Of a stretch of 64,000 nucleotides of DNA, positions 37,820 to 47,187 are shown in pieces; the stretch's first letter is position 1, and every line of letters starts with the position of its first letter. Below the pieces are notes generated by a model that saw nothing but the letters and a program-made list of their open reading frames with translations, ran no database searches and was not told the DNA's origin. Source of the stretch: Microbacterium sp. Leaf151. GTDB lineage: Bacteria; Actinomycetota; Actinomycetes; Actinomycetales; Microbacteriaceae. The position numbers and the translations under genes are program-made. The stretch spans positions 186,001 through 250,000 of the forward strand of contig NZ_LMOR01000004.1 of NCBI RefSeq assembly GCF_001424225.1. Reading direction: 5' to 3'.

Positions 37820-40117
37820 TCAGCCTTCGGCGGGAGCCTCGGGGCCCTCGCTCGCGGCGGCCGAGCTCTGCGTGTCGGCGGGCTCGGGAGTGGTGGCCTC
37901 CTCGTCGACGACGGGCTCGAGCGACAGCTTGCCGCGGTCGTCGATCTTCGTGATGCGCACGAGGATCTTGCGACCGACCGACAGCACGTCTTCGACGTTC
38001 TCGACGCGCTTGCCACCGGCGAGCTTGCGGACCTCGCTGACGTGCAGCAGGCCGTCCTTGCCGGGCAGCAGCGAGACGAAGGCGCCGAAGGTCGCGATCT
38101 TGACGACGGTTCCGAGGAACTGCTCGCCGACCTCGGGGTTGGTCGGGTTGGCGATCGCGTTCACCTGCGCACGGGCGGCCTCGGCCGAGGGGCCGTCGGT
38201 CGCACCGATGTACACGGTGCCGTCGTCTTCGATCGAGATCTGGGCGCCGGTCTCGTCCTGGATGGAGTTGATCGTCTTGCCCTTGGGTCCGATGAGCTCG
38301 CCGATCTTGTCGACCGGGATCTGCACGCTGATGACGCGGGGCGCGGTGGGCGCCATCTCGTCGGGCGCGTCGATCGCGGCGTTCAGGACGTTGAGGATCG
38401 TCAGACGCGCCTCTTTCGCCTGGGTGAGGGCGGCGGCCAGGACCGACGACGGGATGCCGTCGAGCTTGGTGTCGAGCTGGATCGCGGTGATGAACTCCGA
38501 GGTACCGGCGACCTTGAAGTCCATGTCGCCGAGGGCGTCTTCGGCACCGAGGATGTCGGTCAGGGCGGCGTAGCGCGTCTGTCCATCGACCTCGTCCGTG
38601 ACCAGGCCCATGGCGATACCGGCGACGGGGGCGCGCAGCGGCACACCCGCGTTCAGCAGCGACAGGGTCGAAGCGCAGACCGAGCCCATCGACGTCGAAC
38701 CGTTGGAGCCGAGAGCCTCGGACACCTGGCGGATCGCGTAGGGGAACTCCTCGCGGCTGGGGAGCACCGGGACGAGCGCGCGCTCGGCGAGGAAGCCGTG
38801 CCCGATCTCGCGACGCTTCGGGCTGCCCACGCGACCGGTCTCACCGGTCGAGTAGGGCGGGAAGTTGTAGTGGTGCATGTAGCGCTTGTGCGTCACCGGC
38901 GACAGCGAGTCGATCTGCTGCTCCATCTTGAGCATGTTCAGCGTGGTGACACCCAGGATCTGGGTCTCGCCGCGCTGGAAGATCGCCGAACCGTGCACGC
39001 GCGGGATGACCTGCACCTCGGCGTCGAGCGGACGGATGTCCGCCAGGCCACGACCGTCCATACGGACGCCCTCGGCGAGGATGCGACCACGGACGATGGT
39101 CTTGGTGACCGACTTGTACGCGGCGTTGAATTCCAGGGTCGCGACCGCGGGCAGCTCGCCCGACTCGACGGCGGAGAGCAGCTGCTCCTTCACCGAGGTC
39201 TTGACCTCGTCGTCGGCGTTCTGGCGCTCCTGCTTGTCGGCGATCTGGTACACGGGCACCAGACGGTCGTAGGCGCGGCCGGCGACGAAGTCGTACGTCT
39301 GCTGGCTGTAGGCCGGGAACACGGGGAACGACTGGATCTCCTTGGCCGCCGTGCGGGCGACCTCGTTCTGCGCGTCGACGAGCTGACGCAGGAACGGCTT
39401 CGCAGCCTCGAGACCCTCGGCGACGACCTGCTCGTTCGGCTTGGTCGCACCGCCCTTGATCATGTTCCAGCTGCCCTCGGTGGCTTCGGCCTCCACCATC
39501 ATGATGGCGACGTCGCCGTCGTCGAGCACGCGGCCCGCGACGATCAGGTCGAAGACGGCGTCTTCGAGCTGGGTGACGGTGGGGAACGCGACCCACTGGT
39601 CGGCGTTCTCGCCGTGACCGGGGATGAGCGCGAGGCGCACACCCGCGATGGGGCCGGAGAACGGCAGACCCGAGATCTGGGTCGAAAGCGACGCCGCGTT
39701 GATCGCGAGGGCGTCGTAGAACTCGCCGGGGGCGATCGACAGCACGGTGACGACGATCTGCACCTCGTTGCGGAGGCCGTCGACGAACGACGGGCGCAGC
39801 GGGCGGTCGATGAGGCGGCACACGAGGATGGCCTCGGTGGAGGGGCGACCCTCGCGGCGGAAGAACGAGCCGGGGATCTTGCCGGCGGCGTACGAACGCT
39901 CTTCGACGTCGACGGTCAGCGGGAAGAAGTCGAAGCCTTCACGCGGGTGCTTGCCGGCGCTGGTGGCCGACAGGAGCATCGTTTCTTCGTCGAGGTAGGC
40001 GGCGACGGCGCCCTGCGCCTGCTGGGCGAGGCGGCCGGTCTCGAAACGGATGGTGCGGGTGCCGAAACGGCCGTTGTCGAGAACGGCTTCAGCGGCGGTG
40101 ATTTCTGGACCTTCCAA
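37820..40117 (-). CDS. pnp: Polynucleotide phosphorylase
   Basis: From TTG 40117 this is 765 aa. It has two RNase PH-like domains (first about residues 10-220, second about 325-560 with [15 protein letters not shown] and [15 protein letters not shown]), a KH domain ([20 protein letters not shown]) and an S1 domain ([20 protein letters not shown]), then an acidic Ala/Glu tail. It degrades RNA from the 3' end and can polymerise NDPs. TTG is preceded by GGAGGGACC and gives the standard start LEGPEIT (read MEGPEIT). In many bacteria rpsO lies directly upstream; here it is 18.5 kb away. Confidence 0.96.
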   Translation of the reverse strand: MEGPEITAAEAVLDNGRFGTRTIRFETGRLAQQAQGAVAAYLDEETMLLSATSAGKHPREGFDFFPLTVDVEERSYAAGKIPGSFFRREGRPSTEAILVCRLIDRPLRPSFVDGLRNEVQIVVTVLSIAPGEFYDALAINAASLSTQISGLPFSGPIAGVRLALIPGHGENADQWVAFPTVTQLEDAVFDLIVAGRVLDDGDVAIMMVEAEATEGSWNMIKGGATKPNEQVVAEGLEAAKPFLRQLVDAQNEVARTAAKEIQSFPVFPAYSQQTYDFVAGRAYDRLVPVYQIADKQERQNADDEVKTSVKEQLLSAVESGELPAVATLEFNAAYKSVTKTIVRGRILAEGVRMDGRGLADIRPLDAEVQVIPRVHGSAIFQRGETQILGVTTLNMLKMEQQIDSLSPVTHKRYMHHYNFPPYSTGETGRVGSPKRREIGHGFLAERALVPVLPSREEFPYAIRQVSEALGSNGSTSMGSVCASTLSLLNAGVPLRAPVAGIAMGLVTDEVDGQTRYAALTDILGAEDALGDMDFKVAGTSEFITAIQLDTKLDGIPSSVLAAALTQAKEARLTILNVLNAAIDAPDEMAPTAPRVISVQIPVDKIGELIGPKGKTINSIQDETGAQISIEDDGTVYIGATDGPSAEAARAQVNAIANPTNPEVGEQFLGTVVKIATFGAFVSLLPGKDGLLHVSEVRKLAGGKRVENVEDVLSVGRKILVRITKIDDRGKLSLEPVVDEEATTPEPADTQSSAAASEGPEAPAEG

Positions 40118-40420
40118 GAGGTCCCTCCTTCTTTGTTTAGGCTCGCCGCCCCGTGTGGGCGACGAGCTGACATGCGAAGGAGCAGGAACAGGCAGAAAGG
40201 GCGCGCCGACGTGTCGGCCCGGAAATCCCGGCGACTGGCCACCAGTAGACGACCACCCGGCAAGCGACGGGGAGTCCACCACAGGGGACCAGCGTCTGCC
40301 GGCCTGCTCCGTGAGCTCATATGCAATTGAGCGGATGCCAAGACGGCATTCGTCTCCACCCTACCAGCGACCGCGCTCCGGAGCTGGGCGCGGAGGGTCC
40401 GCGTGCTCTACCGTGACCTC
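40118..40420. promoter_or_regulatory. pnp leader and promoter region
   Basis: This is the gap between the divergent pnp and the secreted-protein gene. A -10-like TAGGGT (minus strand, 40363-40358) would give pnp a leader of about 230 bases. The leader holds short palindromes such as CCGACACGTCGG, CTGGTGGCCAG and CCGGGATTTCCGG. Pnp represses itself through its leader in E. coli; the same here is inference. No gene was seen. Confidence 0.5.
40409..40414 (+). promoter_or_regulatory. -10 hexamer TACCGT, leaderless type
   Basis: TACCGT lies six bases before the ATG at 40421. A rival reading is a GTG start at 40403 with GGAGG upstream. Confidence 0.4.
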
Positions 40421-41770
40421 ATGGGTCCCATCCGTCGCAGAGGTCACACGCTCCTCGCGTGCGCCGTGCTGGCGGGCGCCCTCCTCGTCGCTCCGGCGAG
40501 CGCCACGGCGCTGTCGGCGCGGACGACACCCCCGCTCGCGGCCGTCGACGAAGCAGCTGTCGACCAGGTGAAGCAGCAACTGGATGCCGCGGAGGCCACG
40601 GCCGTGCAGGCCTCACGACGCGCCCTCGACGCGTCGACCGCCGCGGAGCGCACGCGGGCCCTCGCCGACTCGACGGCGGCGCGGGCGGACGCCCTCGCCG
40701 CCCGCAGCGCCGAGGCCGCGACCGACCTGTCGGATAAGAGCGAGAAAGCGGGAGCGACCGCCGCGCGCCTGTACCGCACGGTCGGCGGCGGGCCGCTCGT
40801 CGCACAGCTGCTGACCGACGCCGACCCCGACTCACTGCTCGCGCGTCTCGGCATTCTGGACCGGGTGGCGACGGCGACCGCGCGCACCGCCGGGCAAGCG
40901 CGCAGCGCGGCCGACATCGCCGCGTCCCTGAGCGACCAAGCCGACCAGGCGCGCGCGGAGGCCGCGCGACTCGCCGATGAAGCCCGCGCCACCGCCGACG
41001 CGGCGCGGGTCGAGGCGGACGCCGAGTCGGCCAGCGTCGCGGCCGCGCAGGCACGCCTCGACGACCTCTACGCGCAGCTCGCGGCACTGCGCGCGTCGAC
41101 GGCTGCGGCCGAGAAAGCCGCACGTGCTCGCGAGAAGGCGCAGCAGGACGCCGCGGCACCGGGCGGGGCGACGGGCGGCGGGGCGGGCTCTGCCGGCGGC
41201 GGATCGTCGTCCGGCGGTTCATCGGGCTCCAGTGGTTCTTCGGGCTCCAGTGGGTCGTCAGGCTCCGGCGGGTCCGGCTCCGGTGGGTCCGGCTCCGGCG
41301 GCTCGGGCTCCGGTGGGGGGTCCGGCTCCGGCGGATCGGGAAGCGGCGGAGGGTCGAGTTCGGGCGGCGGGGCAGGCTCCGACGGCTCGGGCTCCGGTGG
41401 GTCCGACTCCGGCGGTTCGGGCTCGGGCGGCGGGTCGACACCTCCGCCGTCGACATCGATCATGACCCCCGATGAGGCCCGGGCGAACGCCCGCGGACAG
41501 ATCGGCGCCTACGGCTGGGGCGACGATCAGTTCTCGTGCCTGAATCTGCTGTGGAACCGCGAGTCGGGGTGGCGCGTACAGGCCGAGAACCCCTGGAGCG
41601 GCGCCTACGGCATCCCACAGGCTCTGCCGGGCGAGAAGATGGCATCCGCGGGACTGGACTGGCGTACCAACGGAGCCACGCAGATCTCGTGGGGCCTGTC
41701 GTACATCGACGCGCGGTACGGGAGCCCCTGCGGCGCGTGGGACCACTCCGAACGGAACGGCTGGTACTGA
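40421..41770 (+). CDS. Secreted coiled-coil protein with lysozyme-like C-terminal domain
   Basis: This 449-aa protein has a signal peptide (RRRGHTLLACAVLAGALLVA, cleavage near ASA). Residues about 35-235 are an Ala-rich coiled coil like those of peptidoglycan-hydrolase partners. A Gly/Ser linker of about 100 residues follows. The C-terminal 90 residues are a transglycosylase-like domain (LLWNRESGWRVQAENPWSGA, YGIPQALPG) with the expected catalytic Glu in NRESGW, as in aggregation-promoting-factor C-termini. It probably cuts or binds peptidoglycan outside the cell. The start is ATG 40421 or GTG 40403; only the latter has a Shine-Dalgarno. Confidence 0.82.
   Translation: MGPIRRRGHTLLACAVLAGALLVAPASATALSARTTPPLAAVDEAAVDQVKQQLDAAEATAVQASRRALDASTAAERTRALADSTAARADALAARSAEAATDLSDKSEKAGATAARLYRTVGGGPLVAQLLTDADPDSLLARLGILDRVATATARTAGQARSAADIAASLSDQADQARAEAARLADEARATADAARVEADAESASVAAAQARLDDLYAQLAALRASTAAAEKAARAREKAQQDAAAPGGATGGGAGSAGGGSSSGGSSGSSGSSGSSGSSGSGGSGSGGSGSGGSGSGGGSGSGGSGSGGGSSSGGGAGSDGSGSGGSDSGGSGSGGGSTPPPSTSIMTPDEARANARGQIGAYGWGDDQFSCLNLLWNRESGWRVQAENPWSGAYGIPQALPGEKMASAGLDWRTNGATQISWGLSYIDARYGSPCGAWDHSERNGWY
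41160..41445 (+). repeat. Gly/Ser low-complexity coding repeat
   Basis: Many short imperfect repeats of GGC/TCC-type codons encode SGG, GSG and SSG runs in the linker of the secreted protein. The reading frame is kept, so length variation between strains is likely. Confidence 0.85.
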
Positions 41771-41844
41771 GCTCCGCTCACCCGCTACCGGTGGCTGAGC
41801 CCGTCGAGGTCGCCGGACCCGCCACACACCCCGGGACCCCGGCC

Positions 41845-43812
41845 TCACACCGCGTCGGCGCGCTCCCGATCGCCACGCGTGGGAAGCTCCACGTAACCGG
41901 CGTGCTTCGCCCGGATACCGTCGCCGGCGGTGCGTCCGCGCACGCGGCGCCACACCCACGGCAACGCGTCGCGGGTCAGCCAGGTCCCGCGCGGCGCGTC
42001 GTCGGTGTCGGCGTGCAACGCCTCGTCGAGATCCAGCAGCGCGCGGGCATCGGGCACGCCCAGCGCCTCCGCGGCGCGATAAGCGACGAGGCGATGCCCC
42101 GACGAGCGCAGGTGCACGAGGTCGTCCGCCCACAGGGGCAGCTCGCCGAGTTCGGCGACGGCCTCGAGATCGAGCAGGATCGCCCCCTGCTCCTGCGCGA
42201 TGCGGCGCAGCTCCACGTTGTAGGCCGCGAACCGTCGTGCGAACAGGCGCGCGGCGGGCCGGCGCGGAAGGAACGTCGTGACGAGCAGCACATCGGCCCC
42301 GGTGCGACGGACCGCCCGCACCGCGGAGTCGACCTCGGCGACGAGGGCCGGCATCACCAGCGCCGGAGCGAGCAGGTCGTTCGCCCCGATGAGGATCGAC
42401 ACCAGATCGGGCTGCAGCGCGAGGGCGTCGGGCACCTGCTCATCGATGAGATGGCGCACCCGGCGGCTGCGGACGGCGAGGTTCGCGTAACGGAACGGAC
42501 CCGCCTCGCTCGTGTGCGCGAGCAACTCGGCGAGGCGGTCCGCCCACCCGCGGAACTGCCCCGCCGGCATACGCGAGGTGTCGCACAATCCCTCGGTGAG
42601 CGAGTCGCCGAGGGCGACGTAGCGCGTCCAGCGGCCCCGGGTGCGGGATGCCGCGGGCGCGGCCGGCCGTGGACCCCCGCGCAGCAGCAGGCTGTCGTCG
42701 ATGCGGCGCAGGGCCACGGCATCCTGATAGTGCCCGACGAGGTCGCGGGTCAGGGCTTCCCACGTACGCCCCTGCACGGCCTCGCGGGCGGCGCGGGCGA
42801 ACGCGCGGCGCTTCGACTCATCGCCCACGAGGTCGGCGACGCGCCCGCGCAGATCGTCGAGGTCGCCCGGCTTGTAGAGCCACCCGTCGACACTCGAACG
42901 CACGAGGTCCAGCGGACCGCCGACACCCGTCGCGACGACGGGAACGCCACTGGCGAGGGCTTCCTGGATGGTCTGCCCGAACGTCTCGCTCTCGCCCGGG
43001 TGCACGAAGACGTCGAAGCCCGCCATGGCCTGCGCGAGGGCGTCGCCCGACAGGTGGCCGGTGAACACGGCATCCGGGATCGCCCTCTCGAGCGCGGGGC
43101 GCGAGGGCCCGTCGCCCACGATGACCAGTCGGGTGCCGGGGAGATCGGCGAGGGCCCGCAGGTCGTCGACCTGCTTCTCGGGCGCGAGGCGTCCGACGTA
43201 TCCGATGATGCGCTCGCCGCGCGGGGCGACCTCGGCCCTCCATGCCGCGTCGCGGTGCTCGGGCGCGAAGCGCACGGCATCCACTCCCCTGCCCCAGCGG
43301 CGGATGCGGTCGACACCGAGGTCGGAGAGCTGGCGGGTCGAGGCCGACGAGGGCGCGAGGGTGAGGGTCGCGCGACGGTGGAGGCGCGCGACGTGACCGG
43401 CGACGAGGGCGGTGGCGTGGGGCACGCCGTACTTCTGGGCGTAGGCGACGACGTCGGTCTGGTAGATCGCGACCGAGGGGATCTTCAACGCGTCGGCGGC
43501 GGCGAGTCCCTGCCATCCGAGTACGAACGGGGATGCGAGGTGCACCACGTCGGGGTCGAAGTCGCGCAGCAGCGCCCCCAGGCGCGCCGCGCGGGCGAAG
43601 ACCACGCGCACCTCGGGGTAGGACGGCAGCGGGACGGAGCGCAGCAACTCCGTGCGGGCTCCGTGCAGATCGGCGGTCACATCACCCGCCCGGGGGGCGA
43701 TGACCAGGGTCTCGTGCCCCGCCTCGGCGAGGTGACGCAGCACATGGAGAACGGAACCGGTGACCCCGTTCATGTGCGGGAGGAAGGATTCGGCCAGCAG
43801 CGCGACTCTCAC
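41845..43812 (-). CDS. Fused GT4 glycosyltransferase and SGNH/GDSL hydrolase
   Basis: This 655-aa cytoplasmic protein has two domains in one frame. Residues 1-375 are a GT4 (GT-B) glycosyltransferase like mannosyltransferases MgtA/PimB: LAESFLPHMNGVTGSVLHVL, GYVGRLAPEKQ at 204-214, and the E276-x7-E284 motif in GESETFGQTIQEAL. Residues 395-590 are an SGNH hydrolase: GDSLTEG at 402-408 (Ser 404), Asn 478 in LIGANDLL, Asp 564 and His 567 in ADDLVHL. All catalytic residues are present; the block-II Gly is replaced in NLAVRSRR. The likely job is to add a sugar and edit an acyl group on the same glycolipid or glycan (inference). No signal peptide was seen. Confidence 0.85.
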   Translation of the reverse strand: MRVALLAESFLPHMNGVTGSVLHVLRHLAEAGHETLVIAPRAGDVTADLHGARTELLRSVPLPSYPEVRVVFARAARLGALLRDFDPDVVHLASPFVLGWQGLAAADALKIPSVAIYQTDVVAYAQKYGVPHATALVAGHVARLHRRATLTLAPSSASTRQLSDLGVDRIRRWGRGVDAVRFAPEHRDAAWRAEVAPRGERIIGYVGRLAPEKQVDDLRALADLPGTRLVIVGDGPSRPALERAIPDAVFTGHLSGDALAQAMAGFDVFVHPGESETFGQTIQEALASGVPVVATGVGGPLDLVRSSVDGWLYKPGDLDDLRGRVADLVGDESKRRAFARAAREAVQGRTWEALTRDLVGHYQDAVALRRIDDSLLLRGGPRPAAPAASRTRGRWTRYVALGDSLTEGLCDTSRMPAGQFRGWADRLAELLAHTSEAGPFRYANLAVRSRRVRHLIDEQVPDALALQPDLVSILIGANDLLAPALVMPALVAEVDSAVRAVRRTGADVLLVTTFLPRRPAARLFARRFAAYNVELRRIAQEQGAILLDLEAVAELGELPLWADDLVHLRSSGHRLVAYRAAEALGVPDARALLDLDEALHADTDDAPRGTWLTRDALPWVWRRVRGRTAGDGIRAKHAGYVELPTRGDRERADAV

Positions 43813-43934
43813 GACACCAGGGTGGGGGCCGGACGCCAGCTCCGTGCGCGACGTTCGCGATGTTCACCGGATGCTCCGCCGGGCGACACCGCCCGGTCGG
43901 CCGGGCGTCTCGATCGGCGGCGGAGAGTGACCGG

Positions 43935-44546
43935 ATGGACGGTGTCGACGCGTGGTTGCAGGCGATCGCCGCGAGCCCCTGGGCGCTTGTCGGAATGGCG
44001 GCGCTCGTCTTCGCCGACGCGTTCCTCGTCGTCGTCCCGGGCGAGGCGGCGGTGACCGCGTTCGGGGCGCTGGCCGTGTCGCACGAGACGTTTCCCCTGG
44101 CATCAGTGATCCTCGTGGCGGCGGCGGCGGCCTTCGCGGGTGACACCTGCTGCTACCTGGTCGGACGCACGGTGGGTGTGGAGCGCTGGGCGTGGATGCG
44201 CGGACCCCGCGTGCGCGGCGCGCTGGAATGGGCGCGGGCACGTCTCGAACGCAACGCCGCGGTCGTGCTCTTCACGGCGCGCTTCGTGCCGTTCGCCCGT
44301 CTCGCCGTCAACCTCGCGGCCGGGGCGGCGCGGGTGAATCCGGTGCGCTACCTCCCGGTGGCGGCGCTGGCCGCGCTGGCATGGGCGGCGTACCAGGCGG
44401 TCATCGGGGCGATCATCGCGGCCGTGGTGCCCGGCGGGCCCGTGGTGGCGGTGGTCGTCTCGATCGTGGTGGCGGTGGGGATCGGCGTGGGGATCGACCT
44501 CATACTCGCGCGGCGGGCGAAGCGGCGGGCGGCAGCGGCGGGGTGA
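43935..44546 (+). CDS. DedA family membrane protein
   Basis: This 203-aa protein starts at ATG 43935 after GGAGAG. About five hydrophobic segments are visible, with DedA-type motifs: FADAFLVVVPGEAAVTAFGA near the N-terminus, GDTCCYLVGRTVG, and the basic re-entrant motif FTARFVPFARLAVNLAAGAA. DedA proteins are thought to move lipid carriers or help membrane homeostasis. It is divergent from the glycosyltransferase-hydrolase fusion, so a link to lipid carriers is possible. Confidence 0.88.
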   Translation: MDGVDAWLQAIAASPWALVGMAALVFADAFLVVVPGEAAVTAFGALAVSHETFPLASVILVAAAAAFAGDTCCYLVGRTVGVERWAWMRGPRVRGALEWARARLERNAAVVLFTARFVPFARLAVNLAAGAARVNPVRYLPVAALAALAWAAYQAVIGAIIAAVVPGGPVVAVVVSIVVAVGIGVGIDLILARRAKRRAAAAG

Positions 44547-44611
44547 CCCGGGCGGAGCAGGGTCGGCGGCCACGATGCGGTGTCGGCTCCCGGATGCCGA
44601 AGCCCGGCGCC

Positions 44612-45373
44612 TCACACGAGCGCGAGCGTCCGCTCCGCGGCGTCGACGAGCGCCCGGCCGTACGAGGGGCCGTGTCCCGCGGCATGAACGGCGAGCGGGT
44701 GCAACTGATGCAGCGGCGTTCGCTCGCGCCACCCGGTGCGAAGCGGCCGGGCGCGGTCATAGGCGGCGACGATGTCCTCCAGGAACGGGCAGCCGAACAG
44801 CGACAGCATCGCCAGATCGGTCTCGCGGTGCCCGCCGTGGGCCGCGGGGTCGATCAGCACCACTCCCCCGGGTGACCACAGCACGTTTCCCGCCCAGAGG
44901 TCGCCGTGCAGGCGCGCGGGCGGTTCGTGGTCGTCGAACGCACCGGCCGCGACGACTTCGCAGGCGCGGCCGACGACCTCGGCTCCGGATGCCGACAGGT
45001 TTCCCGCGGCCACCGCGACCGGCACGAACGGCTCGACGCGCTGGGCAGCGTAGAACGCGCCCCACGTCGCGGTGGGCCGAGCGGGCTGCGGGCGGCGGCC
45101 GATGAAGATGTCGCCGTGGTGTCCGGGCGGCGGGGAGCCGAAGGCGTCGGCGCCGGCGTCGTGGGTCGCGGCGAGCGCGGCGCCGAAGCCGGCGGCGGCG
45201 TCCGCGGTCGGACGCACCCCCGCGATGCGTTCGAGGGCGATGCGGTCGGGCTCGACATCGATGACCTCGGCCGTGCGCGCTCCCTGCGCCTCCGCCAGCC
45301 ACCGCAGGCCCGCGGCCTCCACGGCGAAGAATCCGGCGGGCGCGTCCGACCTCGTCTTCACGTGCTGTTCCAT
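44612..45373 (-). CDS. Fructosamine kinase family protein
   Basis: This 253-aa protein starts at ATG 45373 (MEQHVKTRSDAPAGFFAVEA). The kinase motifs are HGDLWAGNVLWSPGG (HGDxxxxN catalytic loop) and LIDPAAHGGHRETDLAML with the metal-binding Asp. The N-lobe Lys/Glu region is short. Fructosamine-3-kinases phosphorylate sugar adducts on proteins to trigger deglycation; bacterial members may use other ketosamines. It is convergent with DedA and divergent from the NUC nuclease. Confidence 0.88.
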   Translation of the reverse strand: MEQHVKTRSDAPAGFFAVEAAGLRWLAEAQGARTAEVIDVEPDRIALERIAGVRPTADAAAGFGAALAATHDAGADAFGSPPPGHHGDIFIGRRPQPARPTATWGAFYAAQRVEPFVPVAVAAGNLSASGAEVVGRACEVVAAGAFDDHEPPARLHGDLWAGNVLWSPGGVVLIDPAAHGGHRETDLAMLSLFGCPFLEDIVAAYDRARPLRTGWRERTPLHQLHPLAVHAAGHGPSYGRALVDAAERTLALV

Positions 45374-45419
45374 TGCGCCAGTCTGTCGCGATGTCGGAGG
45401 TCCACGGCACGATGGAGGC

Positions 45420-46202
45420 ATGAGCGACGGCTACGACCCCGACTTCCTCGGCATCCCCCTTCCCCTTCCCGCGCCCACCCGACCCGCCACGCGGCTCGAT
45501 TACCCGCGGTTCTCGGTGCTGCTCGACGAGGAGCGCCGATTCGCCGCCGTCACCGGCGTCGTCATCGACGGCGCGACGCTGCGCGATCAGCCCCGCACGG
45601 GCGAGTGGCGCCTCGACCCGCGGGTGGACGACGACGCCCAGGCCGGCCCCGAGGTCTACAGTCGCAACGACCTCGATCGCGGCCACCTCGTGCGTCGCCG
45701 CGATCCCGGCTGGGGGTCGGTGTCGGAGGCTCGGGATGCCACCGAGGCGACGTTCTTCTATACGAACGCCGCTCCCCAGGCGGCCGGCTTCAACCAGTCG
45801 AAAGAGCTGTGGCTCGGGCTCGAAGACCACGTCCTCGCCTACGCCGAGACGACCGACCAGCGCATCGCGGTGTTCACCGCCCCGGTGCTCGACGAGGCCG
45901 ACCCGCCCTACCGCGGCATCCGCGTGCCCCTGCGGTTCTGGAAGATCGCGGCCTGGCGCAACGGTGAGGAGCTCGCGGCGGCCGGTTTCGTGCTCGATCA
46001 GACCGAGCTCGTCGACACGCGTCAGGGGCTGACGGTGACGCCGCTCGGTACCTTCCGCACGTTCCAGGTGCCGATCGCCGACATCGCGGCAGAAGCGGGC
46101 CTCGACGTCGGTCCGCTCGCCGACGCCGACATCTTCGTGCGGCGGGGGCTGCGCCCGGTCATCGCCCGCGAGCTCGAGGGGGTCGCCGACATCGTGCTGT
46201 GA
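45420..46202 (+). CDS. DNA/RNA non-specific endonuclease (NUC family)
   Basis: This 260-aa protein has the NUC signature DLDRGHLVRR with catalytic H89, and the Mg-binding Asn in FFYTNAAPQAAGFNQ. The fold is beta-beta-alpha metal. The usual NUC enzymes are secreted, yet the N-terminus (MSDGYDPDFLGIPLPLPAPT) has no signal peptide and no membrane segment. GGAGG lies one base before the ATG, an unusually short spacing. No obvious inhibitor gene is beside it. Its target is unknown: a cytoplasmic role or another export route must be assumed. Confidence 0.88.
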   Translation: MSDGYDPDFLGIPLPLPAPTRPATRLDYPRFSVLLDEERRFAAVTGVVIDGATLRDQPRTGEWRLDPRVDDDAQAGPEVYSRNDLDRGHLVRRRDPGWGSVSEARDATEATFFYTNAAPQAAGFNQSKELWLGLEDHVLAYAETTDQRIAVFTAPVLDEADPPYRGIRVPLRFWKIAAWRNGEELAAAGFVLDQTELVDTRQGLTVTPLGTFRTFQVPIADIAAEAGLDVGPLADADIFVRRGLRPVIARELEGVADIVL

Positions 46203-46345
46203 GGGGGCCCGGCCCGGTCACCGGGTGGCGGCCGCACGGTCACGCGATGCCGGCGACACTCGTGAGCGCCGTGTCTTCGTGCACCGGCCGGCCGCAACGG
46301 GTCGTACGCCACACGCAGGTGCGTGACGACGCGGGGACCGCGCCA

Positions 46346-46351
46346 TAGCAT
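46346..46351 (+). promoter_or_regulatory. -10 hexamer TAGCAT, leaderless type
   Basis: TAGCAT lies six bases before the GTG at 46358, with no Shine-Dalgarno between. Confidence 0.4.
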
Positions 46352-46357
46352 GAGCGC

Positions 46358-47056
46358 GTGAGCCGCTTCATCGGTCCTGACGTGTCCCTGCCGCCGATGA
46401 GCGTGCGTCGACTGCTGGCGGTCCGTGTGTACTACGGGATCCTGGCGGTGGGGCTCACCGCCACCCTTATCGCGCAGTGCATCCTCACGGCATCCGAGGG
46501 GCGCAGCCTGGCCAACACCTTCAGCTATTTCACGATCCAGTCGAACGTGTTGGTGCTCGTCACTTCCGCGATCCTCTGTCTGCGGCCCCGGCCGTCGGGG
46601 GCCACCTGGTGGAGGATCCTCCGGTTGGCGGCGCTGGTCGGAATCACCGTCACGGGCATCGTCTACGTGCTGTTCCTCGCACGGTCCGTGCACCTGACCG
46701 GCCTCGCGGCGGTGTACAACCAGGTGTTCCATCACGCCGCCCCGCTTCTCACGTTGGTCGGTTTTCTCGTCGTGGAGCCGCGGCAGGGCTTTCGTCGCCG
46801 CGACCTCGCTTTCCTCGGCTGGCCGGCCCTGTGGCTGGTCTACACGATGGTGCGGGGCGCGTTCTTCGACCCGCGGTTCACCGGTTTCGCGCTGAAGCCC
46901 AGCAACTATCCCTACCCGTTCCTCGACCCGACCGAGGCGCCCCCCGCTGAGATTCTCGGGTCGATCGCGTTCGTGTTCGTCCTGCTGCTCGTCGTCGGAG
47001 TCGGCTACGTGTTCGCCGATCGACGCAAGCCGTTCCGTCGAAGCGAGCGCGGCTGA
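46358..47056 (+). CDS. Pr6Pr family membrane protein
   Basis: This 232-aa protein has about six transmembrane segments (for example YGILAVGLTATLIAQCILTA, FTIQSNVLVLVTSAILCL, ILGSIAFVFVLLLVVGVGYV). The pattern FSYFTIQSNVLV, NQVFHHAAPLLTLVGF and PSNYPYPFLDP fits the Pr6Pr / FAR-17a-like family. Function is unknown. The GTG start is set by the -10 TAGCAT six bases upstream; an internal ATG (MSVRRLL) is possible. Confidence 0.82.
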   Translation: MSRFIGPDVSLPPMSVRRLLAVRVYYGILAVGLTATLIAQCILTASEGRSLANTFSYFTIQSNVLVLVTSAILCLRPRPSGATWWRILRLAALVGITVTGIVYVLFLARSVHLTGLAAVYNQVFHHAAPLLTLVGFLVVEPRQGFRRRDLAFLGWPALWLVYTMVRGAFFDPRFTGFALKPSNYPYPFLDPTEAPPAEILGSIAFVFVLLLVVGVGYVFADRRKPFRRSERG

Positions 47057-47187
47057 CACATTCTTCCCGGCGCACGCAGGACCCCCGGGGGCACTGCACG
47101 TCAGCGATCCACAACCCCGAGCACGGGGGCTGATCGCCGGGCCCGCACCATTGCCCGGCGGACGCGGCATGCCCTCCGCGGCCTCGG

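Noticed and set aside
38042..40330. A 762-codon open frame on the plus strand
   Set aside because: It is antisense to pnp and shows GC-rich shadow composition; pnp is fully conserved.
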